Source: Polyangiaceae bacterium
Lineage (GTDB): Bacteria; Myxococcota_A; Polyangia; Polyangiales; Polyangiaceae
NCBI GenBank assembly: GCA_025937835.1
Contig: JAICQO010000045.1
Coordinates: forward strand, 1 to 49,176
DNA: 49,176 nucleotides
Reading direction: 5' to 3'
Shown piece after piece: positions 14,561 to 22,670 of this stretch. Position 1 is the stretch's first letter. Each line of letters begins with the position of its first letter. The notes beneath the pieces are model-generated. The model was not told the DNA's origin. It saw only the letters and a program-made list of their open reading frames with translations, and searched no databases. Made by a program: the position numbers and the translations under genes.

Positions 14561-17074
14561 TGCGAGGCTCGCGCGCCGCCTGCGCCGCAACTGAAGGACG
14601 AACAGCAGCGCAACGCCCGCGAGCGCGGCCGAGCTGTTGCGTTGGCCGGCGACCCTGCAACCGCATCCGGGATCTGCTGACGACCCGTCACTCTGGCTGG
14701 CCGCGCCCGCGACCGGGCTTGGTGAGCCGCCGGGGTTGGCTCCGCCTCCGCGCGCTCCGCTCCCGGCGAGCGCTCCGCTCCCTGTGACTGCTCCGCTACC
14801 TGTGGTTGCGCCGCCCGCGGGGCCACCGCCTTTGCCGGCGGTGCCGACACTCATTCCGCCGCTCGAGGTTCCGGCGTTGTCGCCGGCCGCGCCGCCCACT
14901 CCGCCGCTAGCAACGAGCCCGCCCACACCACCGGTCGCGATCGCGCCGCCTTGCGCGCCCGCAGAGCCGCCCGCGTTCGGCTTCCCGCCGTTCGCGGCAC
15001 CACCCGCGCCACCCGCGCCACCCGCGCCACCCGCGCCGCCCGCGCCGCCCGCACCCGCGGTGCAGTCGCTCCAGATCTCACCGGGCATACCGCCCGCGGC
15101 GCGCGTGGTCCCCTGCTCGCCCGTGAGACGAAAGTAAATGCCGTAACGATCTTCGTAACGCAGGTACTGCGGGGTGAACTTCAAATCGTCTTCATCGGTG
15201 TTTCGCAGCGTAAACTCCAGCTCACCTGGGGTCTGAACCAGGTTCTCGTCGATGTCGGCGACGAAGTCCTCGATGGTCGTGCTGCCGTCTACGGCGATGT
15301 TGTCCTTGATCGTGACTCCAGCCGGGATCGTGGCCTTCGCCGAAGCGAGGTGGCTCGTCGAAACCATCTGCTGGGTTCCGAGCCCGGCGCTCAGCACGAT
15401 CGGGCCGTAGGTGAACGCCACCGCGTTCTGGTTGTCGGGCAATCGTGACACTCCGACCTTCGCGGGCAGCGTCAGCTCTACCGTGTCGCCCGCTTTCCAG
15501 ACGCGCGACACTTCGAAGTACCCGCCCTCGGCCTGCACGCAGCTCGGGGCTCCATTCACGCGGATCGTCGCAACCCGATCGGGCCCGAGCCAGTCCGGCT
15601 TTCGGAAGTGGATGCCGAGCTCGTCCGCGGGGGCTGCGGCGATGCTGAACGTCACCGTCGGTGAACGCGGAATATCCGCCGTCTGCGCGAGCGCGAAGGA
15701 ACGCGTGCTCCAGTCGAGGGTCGAGCTCACGTACAAATTGACGTACAAATTCGTGCCGTCGCGGAAGTAGATGCCGTCGTTGAGCTTCGTGTAGTTCTCC
15801 ATGCCGGTGCCGTTGCAACACCAGAAGGTCTCCGTCTCTTGCCCGAAGAGCTTGAAGTAGCCCGTCCCCATCGGCTTGAAATACGCCGTCATCCCGGTCT
15901 CCGGGTGAATCGCCGACAGGATCTCGTTGTAGAACGCGCGCTCGTAGAAGTCGGCGTACTTCACGTCACCGGTCACCTTGTACAGGTCCCGCGTGAGCTT
16001 CAGCATGTTGTACGCGTTGCAGGTTTCGTTGTTGATGTCGTTGCGCGTGGAGTCGAGCTGACCGGCCGCCCTGAAGTGCTCGTTCTCGCTGTTGCCACCG
16101 GTCACGTAGCTGTGTTCCTGCGTGACCATCGTCCAGAACTGCTCGGCGGCGCGGAAATAGAAGCTCTCCGCCGCTCCGAGCGTCCGGTAACGATTTAGCG
16201 CGCCGACGAACTTGGGGATCTGGGTGTTCGCGTGCAAGCCCGCCAGGACGTCGTTCCCCTGTGAGATCGGCGTGAACAAGCTGTCTTCGTCGAAGGTGTG
16301 CGCGGCGGCCAGGTGGTTCGCATCGTTGGTGAACCGAAAGAGCTCGTACAGGCCGTCGTTCATGCCGCCGTACTCGACGCCGAGCACCCGTGTTCGAAGC
16401 GAGGCGTTCCAGCTCGAGGTCCTTCCGTAGATCCAGTCTCCGAGTGACGCGGCGACGTCGAGCGCCGGCGCACTACCCGTGAGCTCGTGAACGTCGACGA
16501 GGCCGGACAAGAGCTTGTGCATCGTGTACCAGGGCACCCACATGTCGCCGCTGGCCTTGCCCTCGACGACGTCGAAGTGCACCTCGGGCGACGCGAACAG
16601 GTATCCGTTGCCGTTGCGACTCTGGAACGTCTGAAGCTCGACGATCATCGAATCGAGCCTGGTCTTGACCCGCTCGTTCAGCGTGCCGTTCGTGCCGCGG
16701 GTTTGCTTGTAGGCCTGCGCGAGCGCGGTCAGGTAGTGACCGAGCGTGTGACCCCGGAGCAGGCTCCACGCGCCTTCCCAGCCTCCGTACAGGCGCAGAC
16801 CGGTCGCCGTCGAGGGGTCACGCCCCTCGGAAACCGCGCGGAACCCCTCCATCAGACGCGCCGGATCGAGCCGCAAGAGGTAGTCGACATCCACCGTAAA
16901 GAGCTTCTCCAGGTAAGGGTCCGTTACCCGGACGCGTTCCATGTCGAACTCTTGCCGCACCTCGACCGGGGTCTGGCCCGAGGCGACGCCTGGCGCGAGG
17001 ACGGCGCCGAGGGTGAACACGGAAAAGGCCGTGATTTTCCAGCGAATCGCCCCCTGTGTTCGAAGAATGCTCAT
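14549..17074 (-). CDS. Secreted GH127/GH146-type beta-L-arabinofuranosidase with MYXO-CTERM tail
   Basis: An 841-residue secreted glycoside hydrolase of the DUF1680 family. The start at 17074 is chosen because it gives a clean signal peptide (ITAFSVFTLGAVLAPGVASG). The (alpha/alpha)6-barrel spans about 45-500 and a beta domain about 500-660. The metal/catalytic residues of this family are visible: NNETCNAYN (E350, C352) and FWCCNGTGMEN (C419, C420). In characterised relatives a zinc-coordinated Cys is the nucleophile for removing beta-L-arabinofuranose; the CCxGTG wording is closer to GH146. After residue 672 comes a ~120-residue Gly/Ala/Ser linker, then a sorting tail with GCGCRVAG (803-810), a hydrophobic segment and RRRRR. 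The upstream AraC gene is probably its regulator (122-bp gap). Confidence 0.88.
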   Translation of the reverse strand: MSILRTQGAIRWKITAFSVFTLGAVLAPGVASGQTPVEVRQEFDMERVRVTDPYLEKLFTVDVDYLLRLDPARLMEGFRAVSEGRDPSTATGLRLYGGWEGAWSLLRGHTLGHYLTALAQAYKQTRGTNGTLNERVKTRLDSMIVELQTFQSRNGNGYLFASPEVHFDVVEGKASGDMWVPWYTMHKLLSGLVDVHELTGSAPALDVAASLGDWIYGRTSSWNASLRTRVLGVEYGGMNDGLYELFRFTNDANHLAAAHTFDEDSLFTPISQGNDVLAGLHANTQIPKFVGALNRYRTLGAAESFYFRAAEQFWTMVTQEHSYVTGGNSENEHFRAAGQLDSTRNDINNETCNAYNMLKLTRDLYKVTGDVKYADFYERAFYNEILSAIHPETGMTAYFKPMGTGYFKLFGQETETFWCCNGTGMENYTKLNDGIYFRDGTNLYVNLYVSSTLDWSTRSFALAQTADIPRSPTVTFSIAAAPADELGIHFRKPDWLGPDRVATIRVNGAPSCVQAEGGYFEVSRVWKAGDTVELTLPAKVGVSRLPDNQNAVAFTYGPIVLSAGLGTQQMVSTSHLASAKATIPAGVTIKDNIAVDGSTTIEDFVADIDENLVQTPGELEFTLRNTDEDDLKFTPQYLRYEDRYGIYFRLTGEQGTTRAAGGMPGEIWSDCTAGAGGAGGAGGAGGAGGAGGAANGGKPNAGGSAGAQGGAIATGGVGGLVASGGVGGAAGDNAGTSSGGMSVGTAGKGGGPAGGATTGSGAVTGSGALAGSGARGGGANPGGSPSPVAGAASQSDGSSADPGCGCRVAGQRNSSAALAGVALLFVLQLRRRRRASLASTR
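15001..15054. repeat. 9-bp tandem repeat encoding the Gly/Ala linker
   Basis: Six tandem 9-bp units: four identical copies of cacccgcgc, then two variants beginning cgcccgc. They lie inside the glycosidase gene and encode, on the minus strand, repeated Gly-Ala-Gly tripeptides of the linker before the sorting tail. Copy number could change by slippage without breaking the frame, since the unit is three codons. Confidence 0.85.
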
Positions 17075-17196
17075 CGCGCTGACCGTCTCAGCAGGGGCGC
17101 TATCCGCCAAGAGTGGGCGTTCGAACAAGAGAGATCCGATTCCGACCTCGTGCACGAAAGCGGGCTCGCGCAGTCGAAGCGACGCTGCGCCGGCTC

Positions 17197-18123
17197 TCAG
17201 CGCGCGTTCACGAAAGCACGCGCCATCAACGCTCGATACGCGCTCGGCGACACTCCGTGGTGACGCTGGAACACACGCCGGAAGTGCCCGACCGAGTCGT
17301 ATCCGCACGCCGAAGCGATCTCGGCGACCGTGTTGGTCGTGTCGCGCAGCATGATCGCGGCGTCGGTGGCGCGCCGACGCTGGAGGTACTCCGTCAACGT
17401 GACCTGATGCAGGCTGCGAAACACCCGATTCAGGTAGTCCGGGTTGACGCGGAGAGCGCGGGCGATGCGCGCCGTGGACAGCTTTTCCGCCAGGTAGCGT
17501 GTGACGTACGCTTCGGCACGGCCGGCCAGCGCCGCCCCGCGGCTCGGCGGCGACGGCGCCGCGTCGAGGGGCGCCCTCCCAACCTCCCGTAGAATGAGGA
17601 GGAGCAGCAGCGACGCCGACATCGGATCGAGCCGCTCCGCCTGCCGGTCCTCGAGGTAGCGGTGGAAAAACTCGGCCACGCACTCCGGACGCTGCACCTG
17701 CATCACCTGCGGCAACTCGATGCTTGCCGCGCGCCCGGGAGGCCCCTGCGGCACGAAATGAATCCAGTAAAACGACAGTTCGCGCGCGAACGGAGCCGCC
17801 GCGCGATGCCGCCTGCCCGGGAAGAGCACCAGCGCCTGACCCGGCCCAATATCGAAGCGCACGTCCTCCTCCCAGAGGGAGAGCGTGCCCTTTCGCACGA
17901 CGATCAGCTCGTAGCTGTCGAGCACCCGGTCTGGGTGCTCACCTCGGCCGCTGCTGATGAACAACCCGCAAGCGACCACCTCGAGCCCCAGCTCGGGCGC
18001 AACCTTCACCAGGTTCGCCGCGCCTTCGGCGGGACCAGCGGGGCCACCGCGCAGCGGCACCGGCGCGGCCGCGGCTAGCTCTGTGCGGGGGCCCGACGAT
18101 ACGAGGCGAGGAGACGCGGACAT
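17197..18123 (-). CDS. AraC-family transcriptional regulator, sugar-sensor type
   Basis: A 308-residue regulator with an N-terminal AraC-type cupin (about 50-160; YELIVVRKGTLSLWEEDV, DIGPGQALVLFPGRRHRA) and a C-terminal two-HTH domain (about 205-300; LSTARIARALRVNPDYLNRV and VAEIASACGYDSVGHFRRVF, then HGVSPSAYR). The cupin pocket in this subfamily usually binds a sugar. It is the gene directly upstream, on the same strand, of the arabinofuranosidase-like enzyme, so an arabinose-containing glycan product is a reasonable inducer. It diverges from a small membrane-protein gene with a 104-bp gap. Confidence 0.88.
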   Translation of the reverse strand: MSASPRLVSSGPRTELAAAAPVPLRGGPAGPAEGAANLVKVAPELGLEVVACGLFISSGRGEHPDRVLDSYELIVVRKGTLSLWEEDVRFDIGPGQALVLFPGRRHRAAAPFARELSFYWIHFVPQGPPGRAASIELPQVMQVQRPECVAEFFHRYLEDRQAERLDPMSASLLLLLILREVGRAPLDAAPSPPSRGAALAGRAEAYVTRYLAEKLSTARIARALRVNPDYLNRVFRSLHQVTLTEYLQRRRATDAAIMLRDTTNTVAEIASACGYDSVGHFRRVFQRHHGVSPSAYRALMARAFVNAR

Positions 18124-18227
18124 CCGCCTCGCAGTGGCGGCACGCGCCCAGAACCACCATCAAATCGAGCACCACGAGGTCGCCGCTCAGGCGCTCGAGC
18201 GGCACCGTTCTTGCTGAATCGCTGCTC

Positions 18228-18860
18228 ATGCGCGTGGCAGCGGTGGTTTTTGGAATTGCAATCGGCATGTGCGCCGCGCCGCTGGCCTGGAGTCAGGCGG
18301 AGCCACCGAGCGGCGCCGCTTCGGCTCCTGTTGCGCCGGCGATACACCGTGGTGCCGCGGGCACGGCGGTCGGCTCACCCGACGCGGAAAGCGAAGCCGA
18401 GTGGGAGTCGTATGCGCACTGGGTGGTGGCATCGGACTTGACCGCGGTGCTGCTGTTCTTCGGTGCTCTGGAAGGCCCGGGCGAGTTCGGGTATGCCTCA
18501 GCAGCCACGTATCTCGTGGGAAGTCCGGCAGTGCACGTCGCCCATGGTGAAATCGGTAAGGCGGCGCTCAGTCTCGGGCTGCGATTGGGGATTCCCCTCA
18601 CCGCCATGGTCGTCGTGGATGCGCTGAACCAGAGCCCTCACTGCCCCGCCGACGACGCGCAGGAGAATGACGGGTACTGCAAGCCCATCTTCGATCGCAT
18701 GGTGAAGGCGGGCGCGCTTGGAATGCTTCTGGCGATGGTAATTGACCCCGTGTTCCTCGCGCGCAGGCCTGTGCCGAGGAAGGCAGCCTTCACGATCGAG
18801 CCGAGCCTCGGGTGGAACCGGGTGCGCGGGTGGTCACTGGGGTTGCAGGGCACTTTCTGA
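18228..18860 (+). CDS. Exported protein with hydrophobic segments, function unknown
   Basis: A 210-residue protein that I do not recognise. It has a signal peptide (VAAVVFGIAIGMCAAPLAWS) and an Ala/Pro-rich spacer. Three hydrophobic segments follow (SDLTAVLLFFGAL; LRLGIPLTAMVVVDAL; GALGMLLAMVIDPVFLA). A pair of Cys residues (HCPADD..., GYCKP) sits in the loop between the last two. The C-terminus FTIEPSLGWNRVRGWSLGLQ ends like an outer-membrane strand. It ends 8 bp from the convergent nucleotidyltransferase remnant. Confidence 0.6.
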   Translation: MRVAAVVFGIAIGMCAAPLAWSQAEPPSGAASAPVAPAIHRGAAGTAVGSPDAESEAEWESYAHWVVASDLTAVLLFFGALEGPGEFGYASAATYLVGSPAVHVAHGEIGKAALSLGLRLGIPLTAMVVVDALNQSPHCPADDAQENDGYCKPIFDRMVKAGALGMLLAMVIDPVFLARRPVPRKAAFTIEPSLGWNRVRGWSLGLQGTF

Positions 18861-18868
18861 CGCAGAGA

Positions 18869-19011
18869 TCACTCGGACGTCTTGCTGCGCGGCCTCGTGG
18901 CGATCATGCGGAGTTTTTTCGCATCGACCAGATCCTGATCACGTCGATGACGAGGAACTCAACCCCGTGGGCGTTCAACGAGTTGAAGAACTCTTTGAAG
19001 TCCTGGTTCAT
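18869..19011 (-). pseudogene. Nucleotidyltransferase gene collapsed by an internal deletion
   Basis: Reading from an ATG at 19011 gives NQDFKEFFNSLNAHGVEFLV, the typical opening of small AbiEii/DUF6036-like nucleotidyltransferases, whose next residues should be the GGxA...DxD catalytic core. Instead the frame ends after 35 codons (stop 18904-18906). In another frame directly after the break (about 18943-18946) the sequence reads RDQDLVDAKKLR up to a stop at 18869-18871. This matches the conserved GRxxDLADVExL end of the same family. The two ends have evidently been joined by deletion of some 140 codons plus a frame change, so no active enzyme can be made. The start overlaps the end of the small upstream gene by 53 bp. 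Confidence 0.65.
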
Positions 19012-19144
19012 CGTTCGGGAACGCCTCTGCCCGGAGCGCCTCGCCCGCCCTCACGCGCTCGCGGCCCGATAGGGCGAGCCACTGCTCGAGGTCGGCATCA
19101 TCTGCCTGCTCGAACGACTCGAATATTTGGAGAACTCGCTCCAT
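18959..19144 (-). CDS. 61-residue protein, antitoxin-like partner of the decayed nucleotidyltransferase
   Basis: A short acidic helical protein with the wording FESFEQADDADLEQWLALS and RERVRAGEALR. I recognise this pattern (SFEEAExAD...SLSPxERL) from small proteins encoded immediately before AbiEii/DUF6036-like nucleotidyltransferases. The ATG at 19144 is chosen because it gives that conserved opening; a longer reading upstream has no family character. The following enzyme gene is a remnant, so this partner is an orphan. Its toxin/antitoxin role is an inference from gene pairing. Confidence 0.6.
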   Translation of the reverse strand: MERVLQIFESFEQADDADLEQWLALSGRERVRAGEALRAEAFPNDEPGLQRVLQLVERPRG

Positions 19145-19202
19145 AGAACCTGCAGCGTACCACGTAAGCCCGAGCCCGCCCGAACGGCGACCGTTCTGAA
19201 CG

Positions 19203-20783
19203 TCAGGTCTCACCCGGCTGGCCGCCGAGCGGGCCGTCTTTCGGGCCGTCGCTGGCTTGATCTGCCGGCAAGAGCGAGACGATGCGGAATAGGTCATCGC
19301 GCCGATCGAGGCGAGGAGTGACGGTGCCTCCTGAGCGGACGGCGTGCAGGGCGTTCAAATCGACATCGCAGATCAGCACCGTTTCCTCGTTCGAGTCGGC
19401 CTCGGCAGCGATGCCGTCACGCGCGAACGCGAAGTCGGCCGGGGTGAGCACGGCGGCCTGCCCGTAGTTGATGTCGAGGTTGCCCACGTCCGGCAGGTTT
19501 CCGACGTTGCCCGCCATCGCGACGTAGACCTGGTTCTCGACGGCGCGGGCCTGCGCGCAGTAGCGGACGCGCAGGTAGCTCTGTCGCGTGTCGGTGCAGA
19601 ACGGCACGAACAAGATCTCCGCGCCCAGGTCCGCGAGGTACCGCGCAGCTTCAGGGAATTCGATGTCGTAACAGATCAGCACGCCGATGCGCGCCTGCGG
19701 TGCGTCGATCGGCCGCAGCGAGTGGCCGCCGGTGATGCCCCAGGCGTTGCGTTCCCACGGGGTGATGTGGAGCTTCGGTTGCTGAACGATCTGACCGCTC
19801 GGCAAGCACACACAGGCGACGTTCAACAGCCGCTCGCCGTCCATCACCGGGTGGCTGCCGGCGACGATGGTCATCCCATACTTCACCGCCAGGCCGCTCA
19901 TCAGGTCGAAGACCCGATCTTTGTAGCCGGCCAATCGGCGCACGCCTTCTTTGGCGGTCACCGCGTCTTCGGCCGACAGGATCTGCGCGGAGACGAACTC
20001 CGGCAATAGCAGGAAGTCCGCGGAGTAGTCGGCCGCCACGTTGACGAAGTAGCTGACCTGTTGGGCAAAATCCTGAAACCCCGTGACCTTGCGCATCTGG
20101 TACTGCACGCAGGCGATGCGAGCCTTTCGCTCGCCCTGCTTCGGTGCTCGATAGTCGGGGTTGAGCCATTCGAGCAGGCTCGCGTGGTTCTTGCTGCGCG
20201 GATCCGGCAGGTAATTCGGGATCACGCCGCGAAGCACGAAGCCCTCCCTCAGCTGAAAGCTCAGGACCAGGTCGCGAAGCTCCCCGCCCACGACACGCGC
20301 GGCGTACTCCTCGGGCGTCATGCTGGCATGGTCGATGTAGTTCCAGAGCCGACCCCCGACGAGGATCCGTCGCTTGTTGAGCCGCCGACACAGCTGCCGG
20401 CGCGCCTCGTACAGGGCCGCCCCGACGCCTTGCCCGCGCGCAGCCGGATGCACGTACACGTCGGCTCCGTAGAGTGTGTCGGCCTCCGAGTTGTGGTTCG
20501 AGAAATAGCCGCTATCGGTGACACCGGACCAGGTGTGGTGCCGCAGTGGATCTGGGCCCAGGTCCACGATCAACGAAGCCGCGGCGCCGACGATCTGACC
20601 ATCGAGCTCCGCCACGAGTTGCCCCTGAGGGAACACGCGCTGGTGACTGACCAGGTGGCGCTCGCCCCAGACGACGTTCTCCCTCGCCAATACCGGGTAC
20701 GCTGCCACATTCAACTCGACCAGCCGAGCAACGTCCGCCCGGCTCGCCTCGCGCGTCACGATCCGCGGATTCACGCTTCCCAT
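19203..20783 (-). CDS. GNAT acetyltransferase-nitrilase fusion enzyme
   Basis: A 526-residue two-domain protein. Residues about 8-200 are a GNAT N-acetyltransferase (acetyl-CoA loop VHPAARGQGVGAALYEARRQ). Residues about 220-505 are a carbon-nitrogen hydrolase with the full Glu-Lys-Cys triad: LLLPEF (E262), QQPKLHITPWE (K337) and LICYDIEFPE (C371). This bifunctional family is widespread; the substrate is not established here, though a C-N hydrolase acting on an amide plus an acetyltransferase suggests small-amide metabolism. The ATG at 20783 follows a 142-bp intergenic region containing a nested inverted repeat. Confidence 0.92.
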   Translation of the reverse strand: MGSVNPRIVTREASRADVARLVELNVAAYPVLARENVVWGERHLVSHQRVFPQGQLVAELDGQIVGAAASLIVDLGPDPLRHHTWSGVTDSGYFSNHNSEADTLYGADVYVHPAARGQGVGAALYEARRQLCRRLNKRRILVGGRLWNYIDHASMTPEEYAARVVGGELRDLVLSFQLREGFVLRGVIPNYLPDPRSKNHASLLEWLNPDYRAPKQGERKARIACVQYQMRKVTGFQDFAQQVSYFVNVAADYSADFLLLPEFVSAQILSAEDAVTAKEGVRRLAGYKDRVFDLMSGLAVKYGMTIVAGSHPVMDGERLLNVACVCLPSGQIVQQPKLHITPWERNAWGITGGHSLRPIDAPQARIGVLICYDIEFPEAARYLADLGAEILFVPFCTDTRQSYLRVRYCAQARAVENQVYVAMAGNVGNLPDVGNLDINYGQAAVLTPADFAFARDGIAAEADSNEETVLICDVDLNALHAVRSGGTVTPRLDRRDDLFRIVSLLPADQASDGPKDGPLGGQPGET

Positions 20784-20843
20784 CTCCCGACTGTCTCACA
20801 CCGAACGGCCATGCGCACGGCGGTTGCGGCTCGCTGACGCCCG

Positions 20844-20922
20844 AGCGAGGCGAGCACCGCGTTAGAGCTACGGCCGGGCCGTCGAAGCAACCGCGACCGT
20901 AGTGCGCGACCTCGGCCTCGCT
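20844..20922. repeat. Nested intergenic inverted repeat (possible structured RNA or terminator)
   Basis: The gap between the MopE-motif lipoprotein and the GNAT-nitrilase gene holds an outer 11-bp inverted repeat (agcgaggcgag at 20844-20854 against ctcggcctcgct at 20911-20922, one bulged base). Inside it is a second 6-bp pair, ctacgg at 20868-20873 against ccgtag at 20897-20902. There is no T-run, so a simple intrinsic terminator is unlikely. Confidence 0.45.
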
Positions 20923-20925
20923 AGC

Positions 20926-22326
20926 TCACGGTCCTGGGAGCACGTACTTGATCTCGAAACTCTCGCTCGCGACCGGTGTGTAGGTCCAGACGCTCTCCCG
21001 GGTTCCGTCAGCGGCTTCCCGAAAAAGCGTGTCCTTCTCCGGGTAATAGAACGAACCATCCGGAGCGGCAAAATGGCTTTGGTTGAAATTGATGACGGGG
21101 GTCGGGCGCCGGCGGACGAGCACGAACTCGTCCTCGGAACCAACGGCATAGATCAGCATTTCAGGATCGACGTCGCGATCGTGGACAAACACCACGGACG
21201 CAGCTGAGCCGAAGACGTGACCGACGCGAGGATCCGGTACCAGATCCACCGAGTCGAACTCGGTGTGAGGCGAGGCCCGAGAGAGCTCGTTCCCGTCGGC
21301 GTCGTAGAGCACGTAGTCCAAAGCGTGTTTGGGCGGCGAGCCCCAGTCCAGCAGGGCATCGGACTCGCTGACGGTGATGAATCGGCCGTCAGCAAGGGCT
21401 CCAACGAAATGCTTCATGCCCGGAGGACCAATCTCGACGCCATCGCGATAGAGCGGAGTGTTCGAACTACAGCTGTAGTAAGGAGCGCCCTTCGCATCCA
21501 CGGAGAACAGGTCGAAGACCGACGTGGTGCACGGCGGTACGGACACGTTGACGTAAGTTCGGGCCTCCCGATCGTTCCAGAAGAACCCCCGATTGCTGTA
21601 GTAGAGCTGCCCGTCGCCGCCGAAGTGGATGCCGGTAGGACAGGACAGACGGTCGAGCGATTCGCCAGCCTCGGGCCACGCGGGGTAAACATCGAGTCCG
21701 CTGCAACTTCCGGGCTGGCCGCCCGCGACGTAGACGCGGTCCGTGAAGGGTTGAGGGTTTTCGACGTCAGGATCAGGGCAAACGAAGTGGTCGTCGACGA
21801 CTCCGTCGCAGTCGTTGTCGAGCCCGTCACAAACCTCCGCTTCCGGCCGGTCGCAGCCGATCACCTCGGTGTTGAGCGGGATGTTGTTGGCGATGTCCCG
21901 GCCATAGTCGCCACACGTCGCGCACGCCCGCACGCCCGCGCGTATCTGGAAGCGCCTCGCGTCGCAGGTCTCGAAGACGTCCATCAGGCAGTCGACGCAC
22001 GCTTTTTGGTCTTCGGTGAAAGAGCTGGCTTGGGCGCAGTCGTCGGCGACCTTCTGGAGCCGCGCGATGTTTTCTTGTCGCCCAAGAGCCTCGCCAAAGC
22101 AGGCATGGATCTCGTCCAGCACCTCGTAACACAGCCCGTTTGCAGCCGGATGCATGACTCCCGGCCCGTTTTCGCTCCCGCCGGCCCCCGAACCGCCGCT
22201 CTGCTGGACGGCGCTTTCCCCCGCAGCGCTCCCGATGCCTGCGTCGTCGGCGCGAGGCGACTCCCCGCAGGCCGACAACCACGCGCCGCTGGCGCCGAGC
22301 GCCACCGCTGCGAGCTGCCGGTCCAT
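20926..22326 (-). CDS. Lipoprotein with MopE-type metal-binding motif
   Basis: A 466-residue predicted lipoprotein. The start at 22326 is chosen for its signal sequence and lipobox (GAWLSACGES, Cys20). A Gly/Ser spacer follows, then a Cys-rich helical region (about 60-160, with CVDCLMDVFETC and CATCG). The motif EVCDGLDNDCDGVVDD (164-179) is the putative metal-binding motif of MopE-like myxobacterial surface proteins. The C-terminal ~270 residues look like a beta-propeller or similar repeat fold (FGGDGQLYYSNRGFFWND; FAAPDGSFYYPEKDTLF). Its biochemical role is unknown; display on the outer membrane is likely. Confidence 0.75.
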   Translation of the reverse strand: MDRQLAAVALGASGAWLSACGESPRADDAGIGSAAGESAVQQSGGSGAGGSENGPGVMHPAANGLCYEVLDEIHACFGEALGRQENIARLQKVADDCAQASSFTEDQKACVDCLMDVFETCDARRFQIRAGVRACATCGDYGRDIANNIPLNTEVIGCDRPEAEVCDGLDNDCDGVVDDHFVCPDPDVENPQPFTDRVYVAGGQPGSCSGLDVYPAWPEAGESLDRLSCPTGIHFGGDGQLYYSNRGFFWNDREARTYVNVSVPPCTTSVFDLFSVDAKGAPYYSCSSNTPLYRDGVEIGPPGMKHFVGALADGRFITVSESDALLDWGSPPKHALDYVLYDADGNELSRASPHTEFDSVDLVPDPRVGHVFGSAASVVFVHDRDVDPEMLIYAVGSEDEFVLVRRRPTPVINFNQSHFAAPDGSFYYPEKDTLFREAADGTRESVWTYTPVASESFEIKYVLPGP

Positions 22327-22376
22327 CCTTCTCCACTGGGTTCTCGGCCGCGGGCTTGGTGACATCGAACGAGAGC

Positions 22377-22670
22377 CTACCCGCAAGGCGCGCTAGCCGC
22401 GCCCTGATTTTTCTTGTTCGGGTGCCACGGAGTGCCGGGCGCAGTTGAACCTACTGCCTCGTATCCGGCTTGCGCGCCCAGCACCGCTGGCCGGGCAAAA
22501 TAGAGCCAGAACCAGTTGGCACGGAGCTTCTCCTCGCCGGCGTAGGTTACGAAGGAGTTCAAGCCGAACACACACGCCACGAAACAACCCGCCAACAAGA
22601 TCAACAGGACGAGCCGGAGCTCGACGTCGATGTGTCGGGTCCGACCCGTGCTAGCCTGGGGCGTGACCAT
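22377..22670 (-). CDS. Truncated small membrane protein (probable remnant)
   Basis: A 97-codon frame with a transmembrane segment (LRLVLLILLAGCFVACVFGL), then SFVTYAGEEKLRANWFWLYF and ARP. That wording matches small bacterial membrane proteins in which 'SFVxxxGNxxL..SWxWWYxLRP' is followed by another transmembrane helix. Here the second helix is missing and the sequence ends in unrelated, polar residues (HPNKKNQGAASAP), so the gene is probably cut short. Its 5' end abuts, head to head, the start of the MntA-like gene. Confidence 0.4.
   Translation of the reverse strand: MVTPQASTGRTRHIDVELRLVLLILLAGCFVACVFGLNSFVTYAGEEKLRANWFWLYFARPAVLGAQAGYEAVGSTAPGTPWHPNKKNQGAASAPCG

Noticed and set aside
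15001-15054. Tandem repeats as a CRISPR or regulatory array
   Set aside because: The units are contiguous 9-mers without spacers and translate in frame into the Gly/Ala linker.
17075-17683. N-terminal extension of the glycosidase frame upstream of 17074
   Set aside because: The extension overlaps the AraC coding region, is Arg/Pro-rich and would bury the signal peptide; 17074 is the better start.
20870-20882. Perfect palindrome acggccgggccgt as a terminator
   Set aside because: The loop is a single base and no T-run follows, so it cannot act as an intrinsic hairpin; it is only part of the larger nested repeat.
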